A DNA stretch of 64,000 bases from Limnephilus marmoratus (lineage: Eukaryota > Arthropoda > Insecta > Trichoptera > Limnephilidae). The stretch covers positions 48,396,831-48,460,830 of the forward strand of contig OU862916.1 of NCBI GenBank assembly GCA_917880885.1, in the 5' to 3' direction. The notes beneath the pieces are model-generated. The model was not told the origin of the DNA. It did no database searches and saw only the letters and a list, made by a program, of their open reading frames with translations. Made by a program: the position numbers and the translations under genes. Below, piece after piece: positions 29,620-41,083 of this stretch; the stretch's first letter is position 1, and each line of letters opens with the position of its first letter.

Positions 29620-29815
29620 AATTCTCTCGGAATATCGCCTTGTACCGCAGTGTGAGGTATGGTTTAAAATGTTCTTTGCTTTTTTCCTTTCCCATACCTT
29701 TTTATTTCCCAGAATTACCTCTCCTTCCTTCCTTAAAAAGGACCCTTCACACAGCATCCTCAAAGATGACATAGGCCCCGACAGGAATTATTTTCTTCAA
29801 GGGTACCTGTAAATA
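29620..29815 (+). mobile_element. SINE-like element, 5'-truncated copy
   Basis: Begins at TTCTCTCGGAATATCGC, as inside the 22.5-kb copy, and includes CTCTCCTTCC and the tail CACACAGCATCCTCAAAGATG with a damaged stem-loop. Confidence 0.65.
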
Positions 29816-29889
29816 AACTCAAGCGCACAATAAACAGGGTAGGTATTTAGTTTTAATTCACTATGGCTAGTCTAAATTATTGACGTAAT

Positions 29890-30470
29890 CATTTCCAATT
29901 TTGAAAATGACACTTAAATTCTATGATCCAACTGTTATATTATTTCAAACTAGAACGTTATAATTACCAATTTTGAAAATGACACTTAAATTCCATGCTA
30001 CAGCTATTGTATTATTTCAAACTAGAATGTAATCGTTTCCAATTTTGAAAATTATATTTAAATTCTATGCTCCAACTGTTGTATTATTGCAAATTAGAAC
30101 GTCATAACTCTGATAATCATTTCCAATTTTGAAAATGACACTTAAATTCCATGCTCCAACTGTTGTATTATTTCAAACTAGAATGTAATCGTTTCCAATT
30201 TTGAAAATTATATTTAAATTCTATTCTCCAACTGTTATATTATTGCAAATTAAAACGTCGTAATTCTGATAATCATTTCCAATTTTGAAAATGACACTTA
30301 AATTGTATGCTCCAACAAATAAGAACGTAATCATTTCCATTTTGAAAATTAGAGTTAAGTTCTATTCTCCATCTATTGTATTATTTCAAACTAAAACGAA
30401 ATCATTTCCAATTTTGAAAATGACGCTCAAATTCCTTCTTCCTATTGTATTATTAGAAAGAAATCCAATA
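29890..30470 (+). repeat. Satellite-like tandem repeat, 72/84-bp units
   Basis: Eight units each begin near CCAATTTTGAAAAT, with start-to-start distances of about 72, 72, 84, 72, 84, 58 and 71 bp. Alternating 72 and 84 makes a 156-bp higher-order unit present about twice (30039-30195 and on to 30351). Units carry ACACTTAAATTC and CTCCAACTGTTGTATTAT motifs. No coding. Confidence 0.85.
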
Positions 30471-30479
30471 GAATAAACT

Positions 30480-31090
30480 AAATATTGTGTTTTAAAATCT
30501 GAAATTTATTTATAAATCTTCGTATCTACTGATAAAAAAACATACACGTTTGAGTCACTTTATTCCGATTTTATAAAGCTTTTTCTACCAGCATTACAAT
30601 TTGCATATCCCCTATCTTATCTCGTTTAATGCAATAAACTTTTACAGTATGGATTCAATTGGAGTATTGATACAGCCATTAAAAAGAGAAACACGAAGCT
30701 ATAAAAGATAACAAAGCCCTTTTTGTTTTAGCGACGGATTACCGGATTATATGAAGCGTTAATTAGGCTGTTGATACGCTATTCTAGTATTATATTCCGA
30801 TTGCGGAGGAATGAAATCCTCGTACGAATGCAAATGTCACGTTTTATCTGATAGTATTTTTACAGGTGATTAGTATTTTTAACAAGTGTCGAGAAATATA
30901 ACAGATGGTTTTGGCGTTTAGAATGCTTTGATTGTGAAAAGAGTTTCAGGTTTAATTTCAGGTTGATGAAAAGTTGTCTGAATGGACCCACGTATACCGC
31001 TAAAAATGGTCCAATTGGAAAACATTTAGACCTTCCGAAAGAGATCTAAGTTTTTGATTTTTCTTAAAACAATTGGATTTTTTAATAATT
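30480..31090. other. AT-rich stretch, no gene seen
   Basis: Nothing recognised. Confidence 0.4.
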
Positions 31091-31096
31091 TCAATA

Positions 31097-31260
31097 TACT
31101 TGAAAAACCGTTGAACTCTGTGCAGAAACGGGTGGTCCGTTTGATAAATTCGCCTATCTTAGAAGCCTATCTCATCTAATTAAACAATTTACAATTATTA
31201 GTGTACAGGCGTCAGATATATACGAGTATATATGGAAATACTCTCCTGTTTTACCAATAT
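31097..31260 (+). pseudogene. LINE-A relic
   Basis: L-N-S-V-Q-K-R-V-V-R-L-I-N-S-P (31105-31150) and a V-Y-R-R-Q block near 31201 match LINE-A in the right order; stops and an indel separate them. Confidence 0.6.
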
Positions 31261-31496
31261 CGCTCTAAGGGTCACTCATTTTCTATTGAAAAAATGCATT
31301 ACGAGTTTTTAAGACATATAAATCATGAACTTAATAACCCTTTTGAAAATATAAACTATCACCGTCTAATGAAATATCTAAAATTTGTCCGGTAGAAGGT
31401 TTGATATTTGATGTCATTTTTCTTTTTAAATCATTAATTCCCTTATTGACAGACCTGCATTATTGCAATTGAATTTATTTCAATGTTCATAATGGA

Positions 31497-31880
31497 GTCT
31501 TCTTCTTCTTCTTGTGCCTTGTCCGTTCAACGGACGTTGGCTATAATGTTGGCTATGCGGACTTTGTTTACTGCGGCCCAGAACAGCTCTGCGGTAGACT
31601 GGCCAAACCACTGTCTCAGGTTTTTCAGCCATGAGGTTCTCCTTCTTCCAGGGCCCCGTCTTCCGGAAATCTTTCCCTGCATTGTGATATGCAGGATCTC
31701 ATATTTCCCTGGATGTCTCATCACATGTCCAAAATATTGAAGTTTTCGGATTTTTATGGTTGTAAATACTTCCTTTTCTTTATTCATCCGAACCATAACA
31801 TCTTCATTCGTAAACCTGTCCATCCAGCCTATTTTAAGTATTCTTCACATCTCGAATGCCTCAAGTTGCCTAATTAGTTC
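31497..31880 (-). pseudogene. LINE (RTE-like) C-terminal fragment
   Basis: The minus-strand frame (31527-31823, about 98 codons) has Y-F-G-H-V-M-R-H and G-K-I-S-G-R-R-G-P-G-R-R-R-T-S-W-L, typical of the C-terminus of insect RTE-type LINEs. A (GAA)n tail (TTCTTC on the plus strand at 31499-31513) fits the element's end. Confidence 0.7.
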
Positions 31881-31925
31881 TTCAATAATGGAGTCACAAT
31901 TTCATATTCCTAATGGAGTCACAAG

Positions 31926-32035
31926 ATTTTTTTACATTAACTCCACACCGCAGACCCTGAGGAAAATAATTAATCTCAGGGCCTACGTCATCTGAGATGC
32001 TGGGTGGAGGGTCTTTTTGAAGAGAGGGAGGAAGA
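31926..32035 (-). mobile_element. LINE-A 3'-tail relic
   Basis: The stem-loop tail (ACTCCACAC, CCCTGAGG, CTCAGGGCC) and the T-run at 31929-31935 show a very short 5'-truncated copy. Confidence 0.7.
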
Positions 32036-32303
32036 GGAAAAAAAATATATCTTTCACTGCTACAATCAAGTCAAAACCAATTCGTTTACGAGTTCCTTTT
32101 TACCACTTATACGCACAGCTTAGGTAACCAATATGTAGAAGTATCAGAAATTTTCAATAGCACCGAAAGAACTTACAAAAAGGTACATTTTTTTAAGAAG
32201 TTACTGTTTTAAATTTTGTTTCCTAAATTGTTTCCTAGATAATTTAAATCTTAGATTTACACTGTTTTGTAATGTATGTAGATATGTATAAAATTATATT
32301 CAA

Positions 32304-32545
32304 TGATGCTCCGAGAAACCGTCGTCATTGATCCCTTCGGCACTGCTGCGTATTTGGAATACACTCCAGACGTGTGGGCATCGTTTGAAAACGGCGGACA
32401 TATTTATTACACTCGTCCATGATTCAACCATCCCGGCTGTGGAACGATTTGCCGTCATCCTGTAACAGAAGTCTCCCTCTGGCTCATTCCTTTCCTCAAA
32501 AAGACCTCCCGCACATAATCCCCGGAGATGACGTAGGCACAATTA
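32304..32545 (+). mobile_element. LINE-A relic
   Basis: The GATGCTCCGAG, TCATTGATCCCTTCGGCAC and CGATTTGCCG blocks and CCTCAAAAAGACC appear in LINE-A order with many changes; the loop tail is mostly lost. Confidence 0.65.
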
Positions 32546-32559
32546 AAGTAAAAAATTTA

Positions 32560-34615
32560 AATATATGGATAAGTATAATGTGAAATTTGCAACGCTCCAG
32601 AAATGGCAAGATCAAAGGAATCAAATGAGCCTGTATCTTTAACAAAAGAATTTTCTGAAGAAGATATTTTAATATGAATAGAGTGAAAAATTGTGAAGTT
32701 TAATTTTTTCTTCTGGCATAACTTTTACCACTGAAAAATAATTTGTAAAGTATATTATGTTGGTATGCTGACCGGTTATTGCAATCTGAAAAGCAATTTA
32801 TGAATAATTTGTGGATCATAGATTATTTCATGCACGTATATTATAGTGGCTAGAATTGAGTGCTTGATAGATGAATGCTTTTCGCGTGCATAATTTTAAA
32901 TTGCTATGTGTGAGGTTGTTATGAATCAAATAAATATGTGCTGACGGTAGAATGTAATTCACCAAAATATACCAATAGTGGGCGTGGCACAGAATTCAAG
33001 CTAGATATATCATAACAAGTAATTTTAGAGCCAATTGTGATCTATAACAGATCCGCGCACAGGTCTGTAGACTCTCCCACTTTCGCACAAACGATGCACA
33101 ACAGTATAAGAGAACGTGGGATTACAATGGAGCACTCATCGGCAGATTTACACCAATGCTAATAATGGCCGTGAAAATCTTAAAACGTATCCGTAATTAT
33201 GAAATTCACATCAGTTTAACAGTCAATTTGTTGTCAGGCAAGTGTAAGAGAAACAGAGTGCGTGCTAAATGTGCTAGAACCAAAAAAGTACGAAGTCAGT
33301 GGTGGCATTACTTTTCATTTAGACCTATTTGGAAGGTTTTCTACAATTTTCTTTATTTTATGGCTTTACGACTGTGGTAAGGAATACACAGCAATAAAAA
33401 ATAACGTTTTACCTATTATTTGCCAAGTGCAAAGATAATGAGGTTGGGTTCTTGAAGATTATTTTGTGTGTTCTGAATCAATAGGATCTAACTTTTTATT
33501 TACAGAGTGCCGCAGAGAGAAAACTAAGAATCTCAATAAAAAGTTACCCGGTTTTACTGAACTTAAACACAATTTTTAAATCTCCATTTAACTTAAAATT
33601 CTAATCAAATCAATGTTCTCTCCTAATTGACATCTAAGCATTTTTATCGATTTTTTTAAATAAATTCGAAGTAGGCAAGAAACAAATGAATGATATGATT
33701 ATTTTATTTACATTCAAAAGGGTATATTAATCTTTATTTAGTATGTTTATTTTGTTTCAATAGAATAGTTTTTTTTTAATTCTTGTATTAAATATTAAAT
33801 GTATGACTACCAAACACGGGCATTAGCCTAGTGTTGTATCCAAAAAAAAACAAAAATTTGTAACAAATAAAATATCACAAAAAAAAATAATAATAAAACT
33901 GAATCATACTTCGGTTACGTAATATACGATTTTATTTAATCACGTTTTATCTAAGTGAAAAACTTAAACAGGGTTATCAAAGTGACCTCTTTCGGTGACA
34001 TAATATTTGTATGAATTTTTTTAATCGATCTCTTTCAAATGACTTTCAGTATGTATAAGTTTATCAGTAAGACATTTTTCTGAGAAATAAGTCGTACCTA
34101 TAAGAAAATACTGGAAAAACCTGAATCTTGAATGTCAAATGATGAAATTGTGTGTTGATAATGATGTTTTTTTAATTGTATAGAAATGAAAGAAGATAAT
34201 CACAAATCAGATATGTAGCAAGTCAAGGACATCCACCAATTTCCCGATCCGTTTTAAGGACGCGATGAGTCCCTCTATCGGTTCTCACGTCAAGACTACT
34301 GTCGTTTTTAAAACGAAGCTACCATGAAATGATTCTAAAAGCCCCCGACTGTCCCTATACGGCACAACATACATTTATACATATGAAAAACTTATGAGTT
34401 ATGTAGCAGCAAAAACTCTCGAACAAATGGTGAAATTTGCGCCAATTTTTCTTTCTAGCATTTCTAGCATAACGCATTACAATTTTCAGTTGGTTGTAAG
34501 TCATTTCCACAGTTGAAGTCATTTATCATTGAACGAGAATGTAAATTTAAAAAAAGACTGTGGAAGCAAAGTCCTATTTTCGACTGTTTGGCATTTCATG
34601 TGACTGTAATTTTGT
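32560..34615. other. Two kilobases of AT-rich DNA with no gene recognised
   Basis: Open frames such as 33156-33380 carry no motifs. I see no repeat copies from this window. This is the longest stretch without a transposable element signal. Confidence 0.4.
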
Positions 34616-34619
34616 GTTA

Positions 34620-34780
34620 GGGGACGTACCCATACTACGTGACCTCTTCGGGGGCGGGTTTTCAAAATGTCACGCTTGGTACAAATGTGCGGCGGTTTGC
34701 TTAGGATTTTGGTCACCGGGGGGGGGGGGGGGGGGTTAAAAATTGCAAAAAATTGGTCACGTAGTATGGGTACGTTCCCT
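34620..34780. mobile_element. TA-flanked MITE with a long G run
   Basis: The inverted ends GGGGACGTACCCATACTACG and its near complement (to 34780) are flanked by TA on both sides (34618-34619; 34781-34782), as for Tc1/mariner-type MITEs. The interior contains a G homopolymer of about 15-18 bases near 34719-34736. The family also occurs at 46.56 kb. Confidence 0.8.
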
Positions 34781-34782
34781 TA

Positions 34783-35101
34783 CGTTCCGGTTTCCGAGAT
34801 GATCTAAACATTGAACCATTGTCACTCTTTATAGAAAAATCGCAACAGAGGTGGCTTGGGCATGTACTAAAGACCGAATGCCGAGGAAGATACTGAGTGC
34901 GATTCCAGAGGGTAGACGTCCAGTGGGCCGCCCCAGACACAGTTGGGCGAGGCAACTCCAGAAACTGTGTGAGGGGAGGATGGGTCTACCATGGACAGAG
35001 GCCGAACAATCAGCACAAGACAGGGACGTATGGAGGAGCCTTGTCGATGCAATGGGTCCCCGACCCGAATAGGATAAGGGGAAGAAGATGATGATGATGA
35101 C
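34783..35101 (+). pseudogene. LINE C-terminal fragment with GATGAT tail and target-site duplication
   Basis: The frame to TAG near 35069 contains R-W-L-G-H-V, G-R-R-P-V-G-R-P-R-H-S-W-A-R-Q and D-V-W-R-S-L-V-D-A-M, typical of RTE-type LINE C-termini. An A/G-rich (GAAGAAGATGATGATGATG) tail follows. The 12-bp word ACGTTCCGGTTT occurs on both sides (34782-34793; 35099-35110), a likely insertion duplication. Confidence 0.7.
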
Positions 35102-35114
35102 GTTCCGGTTTCAA

Positions 35115-35505
35115 GATGGTGGCCGCTTTAACTAATCATGCGCCGCATAAGCCGATAGCCGATAGGTCAAAAATCATTTCTCTTGAAAATTCTGGATTAC
35201 TGTTACATTACTGGGTACTTACAAAAGATTATATATGCATTTTTTTTAAATATATAAACACATTATCTGATAAGCAGGAACAATTTACAAAAACATAATT
35301 TTAAAGTAAGTTATTATTAAAATAAAATCAGGTAGCGCACTGAGAAAATTTATTGTCGTCGCCGACTTATTTTTTTTTTTTTTTTTATTGACTCGCCAAC
35401 AAATATATCACATTATAATTATTACATTAGTTTGCAATTTGAATATTATGGTTACAGTGTCGATTCCAATTAAAGATGAGCACATTTTTTATAAACAATA
35501 ATAAA
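35115..35505. other. No recognised feature
   Basis: AT-rich sequence between a LINE fragment and a dispersed repeat; T-run near 35370. Confidence 0.35.
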
Positions 35506-35509
35506 TTAC

Positions 35510-36149
35510 TAGCTGGTTAAAACCACCTCTACAGGTGTTTACTGCTAGGCCCTGCGGGCGGCTTTTGGTTCGGCTTCGTCCAGTTAGTGTTGGTGACCAT
35601 TTTATAAATCCAATGGGAACTGGTTCCAAAAATAGCCCGTTCCTCGGATCCACTGTCATCCAGTGTAGCTAGTCACCGGGACAAAGAAACCGAGACAGAA
35701 CAATTACATCACCCGCTTGATACAGCTTTATCGGGAGAGATACTGTGTATTCACAAATTCGTAGCAGTTATATCTGGGAGGGAGACGTACCCATCCGACC
35801 TGCTGACGGAAATAGCGACATCTTGTGACGAATTATTGAATTCGAAACCGAATTATAACAGCAGCTTTATATGAAATTCCACGTACACAGATATTATTTG
35901 TGACGCGGCGCGTATGGCGTTGCGTCAGACAAGCACTCGAAGCTGGGTTCTGAAATTCAACCCCTCAGCCGTTACTGTATTAATACTGTTTTATATTGCG
36001 TCAGACATGCACTCGAAGCTGGGTTCTGAAATTCAACCACGCAGCCGTTACTGTATTAATACTGTTTTATATTGCGTCAGACATGCACTCGAAGCTGGGT
36101 TCTGAAATTCAACCACGCAGCAGTTACTGTATTAATACTGTTTTATATT
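35510..36149 (+). repeat. Dispersed repeat with three 76-bp tandem units at its end
   Basis: 35510-35920 shares block order with 16785-17330. At 35922, 35998 and 36074 the unit GCGTCAGACATGCACTCGAA and its continuation repeat with a period of exactly 76 bp; the last two units are almost identical. Confidence 0.8.
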
Positions 36150-36789
36150 ACATAAAACACGTAACGGTTAAGTAAAGAATTTTTTTTTCTTCTTCAAACT
36201 TTGCAAAAATACTTTGTGGCATCATTATTAATATAATTAAAAAATGGAATTAAGAAAGCACTTATTTATTTTTATTTATTATGTGCATCTACATAAAAAG
36301 GTTTACATATATTTTTTTGGCCTTGCCTGTCTCACTAGGAAATCCTGTGTCGAGACAGACTAGTTTACAATATTTTTATAAATATTAAATAAATGACATG
36401 TCGATATTGTTAATTATGTATGGTGTAAACTAAGTTATTTGTTTTTCATTATGTAAAACACCCTATTTCTGACACGTTAAGCTATCACTTTTTTTTCATG
36501 AATTTCAATATTTTTTTGTAAAATCAACCTTGTATTTCTGAAACGAAATTTTTAATTTTAGGAATCATTGTTCAATTTCAAATAATGAAATCGCACTTTT
36601 TGGTAAATTTATTACCGTTAAATATTTAAAATCATTTAATATAGCATCATTTAGCAAAACACATATTTCTGACATACCAAAATCAATATGTTCCTATTGA
36701 TTGACATGGCTATTCGTATTTCTGACATACCAAAATCAATATGAATCCAGTATCCGACATACATGTTGATATTTCGATTCTAACTAAAA

Positions 36790-36960
36790 CTAACTAACTA
36801 ACTAACCATCACGCCGTTTCCCCGCAGGGGTAGGCAGAGAGGACGGACCGCCAAACATCCCGGTCTTGGCACACATTCCTTGCCTCGTTTACATTCATAC
36901 AACGTCTCATACATTCTCTTCTATTATTCTGACTCTTGACATGGCCCGACTCAAGTATAA
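36790..36960 (+). repeat. Dispersed repeat inserted in the pogo element
   Basis: Starts with (ACTA)n and the ATCACGCCGTTTCCCCGCAG block, which I associate with moth genomes, and ends at GGCCCGACTCAAGTAT, shared with about 9985. Confidence 0.55.
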
Positions 36961-37339
36961 ATATTAAACATAAAATTAAAAAAAAAAAAAAATTATACAG
37001 GGATGAAAATAAATTAAAACATTGTTATTTGGTATAAAACATCGCTTATATTATTTTTCCTTTGTTTTACGCCAACAAGGAACTTAACCGTATCTTACCT
37101 TCTTCAGGCATTACATCTAAATTAAAATAGGTACAAGCATTATAATTAAAATAGGTATTTTCGTCCTCGCACGTTCATTGAAAGAAGTGGAAGGTTGATT
37201 GATAACAGACCTCATTAAAAAAACTATTTTTAAATGGATTAACGGTATTCCTGCTAACTAGATTAATTTTCAATGTTTTTTTGGTCCTCGTGTAGTATTT
37301 CCATATTATTTTCACTGTCTTCGAAGGGATATTCAAAAT

Positions 37340-38030
37340 AGTTTCGTTATTCATGTCAGCAATCCACTGAGGGTCTATTATACACCTTAACACTATCAGA
37401 ATTAATTTCCGATGATATATTCAAAATATCTAAATTCCCCGAAAAATTGTCTACAGTTACGGTCATAATTTTCCAAATATCAAATAATGCCTTGTACTCC
37501 GCAAGGCCCATCCAAACCTTGTGCGATTCACGAAATTCTTTTAAAACAGCAGAATAATAAGGGAATGGAATGAAATGAGGGGATATAACCGGTGATAGAT
37601 TATTTTCTACCAAATGTATTGTTTCTTCCACTGCAATGCTCTCTGGAGTCACTGATTTTAAACTTTCATTGAATAATGATGATTTTCATAATTTTTCGTA
37701 TGGTATGGCATCTGCATCAAAAGGAAAAAGACCACACACTCGAAAGCCATTTTTGAGGTGCGATTTCATATCCGTGTTATCTAGCGCGCTTTTTAAAATA
37801 AGCGCAAAATTTTCCCTTTTTACTTTTGCTTCCTTATTTTTCAGTCACCATTCCTGGATGGATTTTTCAAAGGATACTTTTAACGGCCTAAACACAGCAA
37901 CATCCAGCGGTTGCAAGAAGTGTGTGGCGTTTGGGTACAAAACCACCAAAATAATTTGATTTGCTTTGTAAAACTCACGAATATTCAGTGTTAGGTGAGA
38001 TTATGCCCGTCTACGAAATAAATTACAGAA
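37340..38030 (-). pseudogene. pogo-family transposase remnant, C-terminal half
   Basis: Minus-strand sequence has F-V-D-G-H-N-L-T followed, after a frame change, by N-A-T-H-F-L-Q-P-L-D-V-A-V-F-R-P-L-K. These are the second and third Asp motifs of the DDE_1 domain of Tigger/pogo transposases, with a gap of about 30 residues. A stop breaks the frame near 37850 and again downstream (G-F-R-V-C-G-L-F-P-F-D-A-D-A-I is readable). The DNA-binding N-terminus and first Asp are not found between here and 38821. The protein is dead. Confidence 0.75.
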
Positions 38031-38039
38031 GTTATATTT

Positions 38040-38815
38040 CATTTTATTAAAACATTAGTTCGGTAACATTATTTATTTAATCAAATTGTTACTCACAAAC
38101 TCGCAAAACATTGCCAAATTTGCCATTAAAATCAAAAGAAAACTATTTCTTAAATAGCCTGAATTTTATATAAAAAAATACCAAATAAATTAAATTACAC
38201 TATCGGCAATAGATATTTCTCAAATATTTTTTTAATAATTCGATTTGGTTGGGTATTTTGTCATCAATTCCAAAATATAGTTAATTATAAGAGGTCACGC
38301 AGCCGTTCTTCTTATGTCAGGATTAAACCCCCCCAAATTATGATAAATATCAATTTCTGACATACCGGTCAGAAATATGAACATAATTTTTTGAAGGTGT
38401 ATCATTTTCTGACATACATGTCAGAAATATGGTCACCCTATTAAAACAGGTACCTATTTCTGTCCGCTCAAAAATTGTCATAAATCAATTAAAATATATT
38501 ATTTTCCGTTTAAAATGTACAAACATGGTCAATACTCTATTGAAAAACATACAAAAACAATACATAAAACATTGGTGAACTGTGTCTTCACATTTTGTAA
38601 AATTTGGTTTACTCTTCGAAAAAGGTGAAAAAATGTGCAATATCACAAAATCACCAAAATCATATACTAAATAATATTTTGGTTGAAATGGGTGTCAAAT
38701 AGTCCTTAGACTAAACGTTGGTTAGAGGGAGAGGGGAACAAATTTCTCGATGCGCTAAAGTAAAACCGTAATTTGTGTTACATATGTCAGAAATCGGAGC
38801 AGGGTCAGAAATGTG
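38040..38815. other. Non-coding part of the pogo element
   Basis: AT-rich, with subterminal TTTCTGAC repeats; no open frame that could be the transposase N-terminus. Confidence 0.5.
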
Positions 38816-38888
38816 GTGTTTTACCTTATAATATTTTTTTCAATCGTTAAATCGTATTTTTTATTGATTAAGTAGTTAGATACTACAA

Positions 38889-39225
38889 TTTGGGAGGCGG
38901 GAATTGGTACCGCCGCCCCGGCAACCTTTATTGGATAACCAACACCTTTGACATAGGTCACCCCAAGTAGTTCGCTACGTTTGGTGATTAAGCAGGGGTG
39001 CCCGGAAACATGGGGTGAGGATTGTTTAGGTCTTGGAAGCGGATGACCAGGATTCACTGAACCCCAGATTCCTATCCACCCCTTAAACCCTTTCCTTCCC
39101 AGAACTCTCCTCTCCACCTTTCCCTAAAAACCCTCCACACCGCATCCTCAAAGGCGACATAGGCCCCGAGTGAAATTATTTTCTTCAGGGCCTCCTTTGT
39201 GGAGCTCATATATAAAAAAAATGTA
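38889..39225 (+). mobile_element. SINE-like element copy
   Basis: Starts TTTGGGAGGCGGG and keeps ACCGCCGCCC, AGGTCACCCCAAGTAG and the tail ACCCTCCACACCGCATCC with a GGGCCTCC stem and an A-run near 39212-39220. Confidence 0.75.
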
Positions 39226-39261
39226 TATATATATACATACTTAGAAATCTTACGATTTCAG

Positions 39262-39870
39262 AAGACATTTGGGTTTTATTTATTATTATTTTTTTATTAT
39301 TATTATAAGAAATATAATATTTCGCTTTCTTAACTTAAGTACAAAGCATAAATGTATAGTATAGTAGTTCAGGTATAGTAGTAATATTTTAAATTTTCTT
39401 CCAATATCTTTTTTTTTAAGGTTTTTTTATTCTTTTCCGCTTTAAGGTTATCTGGAAGGAGATTATATATGTGAACTCCCTCGTGGCCAATACTTTTCTT
39501 GCCACTTTCAGTATTGATAGTATTTGTATACAATTTATTGTGTTGTCTAGTATAATGTTCGTGTACTTGTGATGTTTTTATAAATGTTGTATTTGTGTGT
39601 ATAAGACCATTTTGTATTTTGTACATTAAAGACATGTGTTATATTCGTGCAATGTTCTTATTTTCAAAAGATTTATTTCCTGGTATAGTTTTTTTGTGGG
39701 AGTATCTGGGTAATATTTGAAGAGTTTTGTAATAACTTTGTTCTGTATTATTGGTTTTAATTCATTAAATAAGAGAAAATTAGAAATAACTTTGGATGCT
39801 TGGTCAACTCTATACAGAACTGCTGGTATTTTATATATTCGGGTAGTAACTACTAGTTAGAAGTAAATAA
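39262..39870 (-). pseudogene. LINE-D C-terminal fragment with ATT/TAA tail
   Basis: Minus-strand frame 39369-39635 carries I-N-T-E-S-G-K-K-S-I-G-H and Y-N-L-L-P-D-N, and upstream pieces to about 39870 carry Y-Y-P-D-T-P. Both are C-terminal LINE motifs common in insects. A TAA-type tail (39275-39302, TTATTATT on the plus strand) marks the 3' end. Confidence 0.7.
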
Positions 39871-39879
39871 GGGGGTTTA

Positions 39880-40310
39880 TCCAGGCTTCGTTATTATAAT
39901 AGTAAGTTGGAATAGGGGACATATTGCTTTGCCAAATCGCCTCCAGGCGCCACGCTCTCGCGCTATTTCTGTTTTCGCCACCAAATGATGTTATAACTGA
40001 CTATAAAACCAACCATTTAACGTTTGAGAATTAATCCAACTACAGTCTTGGAATAACGTACTCATGTTGAATAATATTGCTTAGTGGAGCAATGTGTCGC
40101 CTTTAGTTTATTTTGTAATCACGCATTTCACTTGCAATCATTATAATAATAGCCTCTGCTGACCGTCATATTCAATTTTCGAGTGCGTTTTAATACATTT
40201 ATTTACAATGTTTAAGACAAGATTTTTACGCGTAGCATAAAGGGTAACAACTATTATAAGCAATATTAAAAAAAATGTATAGTTAGATACAATTTTATAT
40301 TTTCACGGCC
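39880..40310. other. No recognised feature
   Basis: AT-rich. Confidence 0.35.
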
Positions 40311-40316
40311 AAAAGT

Positions 40317-40500
40317 ATTTTTGTTATTAGTTTTTGGGGTATTATGCCGTGTTGCGCTACCTCCTTCTTTAGCCAACGTTTCGGACAGCGTTGCAGTGTC
40401 CATCATGAGGGCATATGTGCAATAGTTAGGGGTGATGTTTGTACTTATCTACTTAGGAGCGATACCGTGTCGCCAGCTCCACTCCTCTACAAGCTGGCGC
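40317..40500. repeat. Foldback family, partial copy
   Basis: TTTTTGGGGTATTATGCCG, the GCGCTACCTCCTTCTTTAGC arm and an interior segment (GATACCGTGTCGCCAGCTCC) that is the reverse of 46340-46375. One arm only. Confidence 0.65.
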
Positions 40501-40641
40501 TACAATATACTTCAACAAAAATATATATAGTTGGTTGTTTGCAGGTGGAAAAATGTAATAAGCAGTAATTATTGAATGAAACACTAGTAAATATTGAATT
40601 ATTTGGCGGGTAAAGTGTATACATGTAGCTAAATCAGCAAT

Positions 40642-41005
40642 TTGAGAGGCTGGGATGGGTATCACCGCACCGGTAACGATAACAAACACCCTTAGCAGGG
40701 TTCATTTCGTGCGGTTTTTCAAGATCTTGGCGGCGAATGCATTTGCCTACCAACTGCGTGACGGACCGGATCGGGAAAGACTTGAGGGAGACTGCCGAAC
40801 TCTCTCGATCTTGCATCGCAGTGGAAGGGATGGATTAATACGACCGTCACTCCAATAACATTGAACCCCAGAATCCTACCCACTACTCTTACACGTTTCG
40901 GTTCCAGAACTTCCTCTCCTTCCTTTCCCTAAACACACCCTCCACACAGCATCCCTAAAGATGACATAGGCCTTCAGCTGTTGAACTGATTAAAAAAAAT
41001 CTTAG
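40642..41005 (+). mobile_element. SINE-like element copy
   Basis: TTTGAGAGGCTGGG head, GCGGCGAATGCATTTGCC, CATCGCAGTGGAAGG, CTTCCTCTCCTTCC and ACCCTCCACACAGCATCC are present; the stem-loop is truncated and replaced by a short segment with an A-run. Confidence 0.7.
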
Positions 41006-41083
41006 TAACATGTCATTGGTACCGATCTCTGTAATAATTTCTGAAACATTTTTTAAACTGTTCGTAACTCAGATAGGTTTTAT

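Larger units (their letters stand above)
36456..38821 (-). mobile_element. pogo/Tigger-type DNA transposon, internally degraded
   Basis: The ends AAACACCCTATTTCTGAC (from 36456) and the complement of AAACACCACATTTCTGAC (to 38821) are inverted repeats flanked by TA (36454-36455; 38822-38823). The length is 2366 bp. Subterminal TTTCTGACATACCAAAATC units recur at about 36667 and 36720, with TTTCTGACATAC-type repeats near 38354 and 38408. A transposase remnant is on the minus strand. A second repeat is inserted at 36790-36960. Confidence 0.8.

Noticed and set aside
36180..36450. Host gene between the 76-bp repeat and the pogo element
   Set aside because: AT-rich with no open frame of note.
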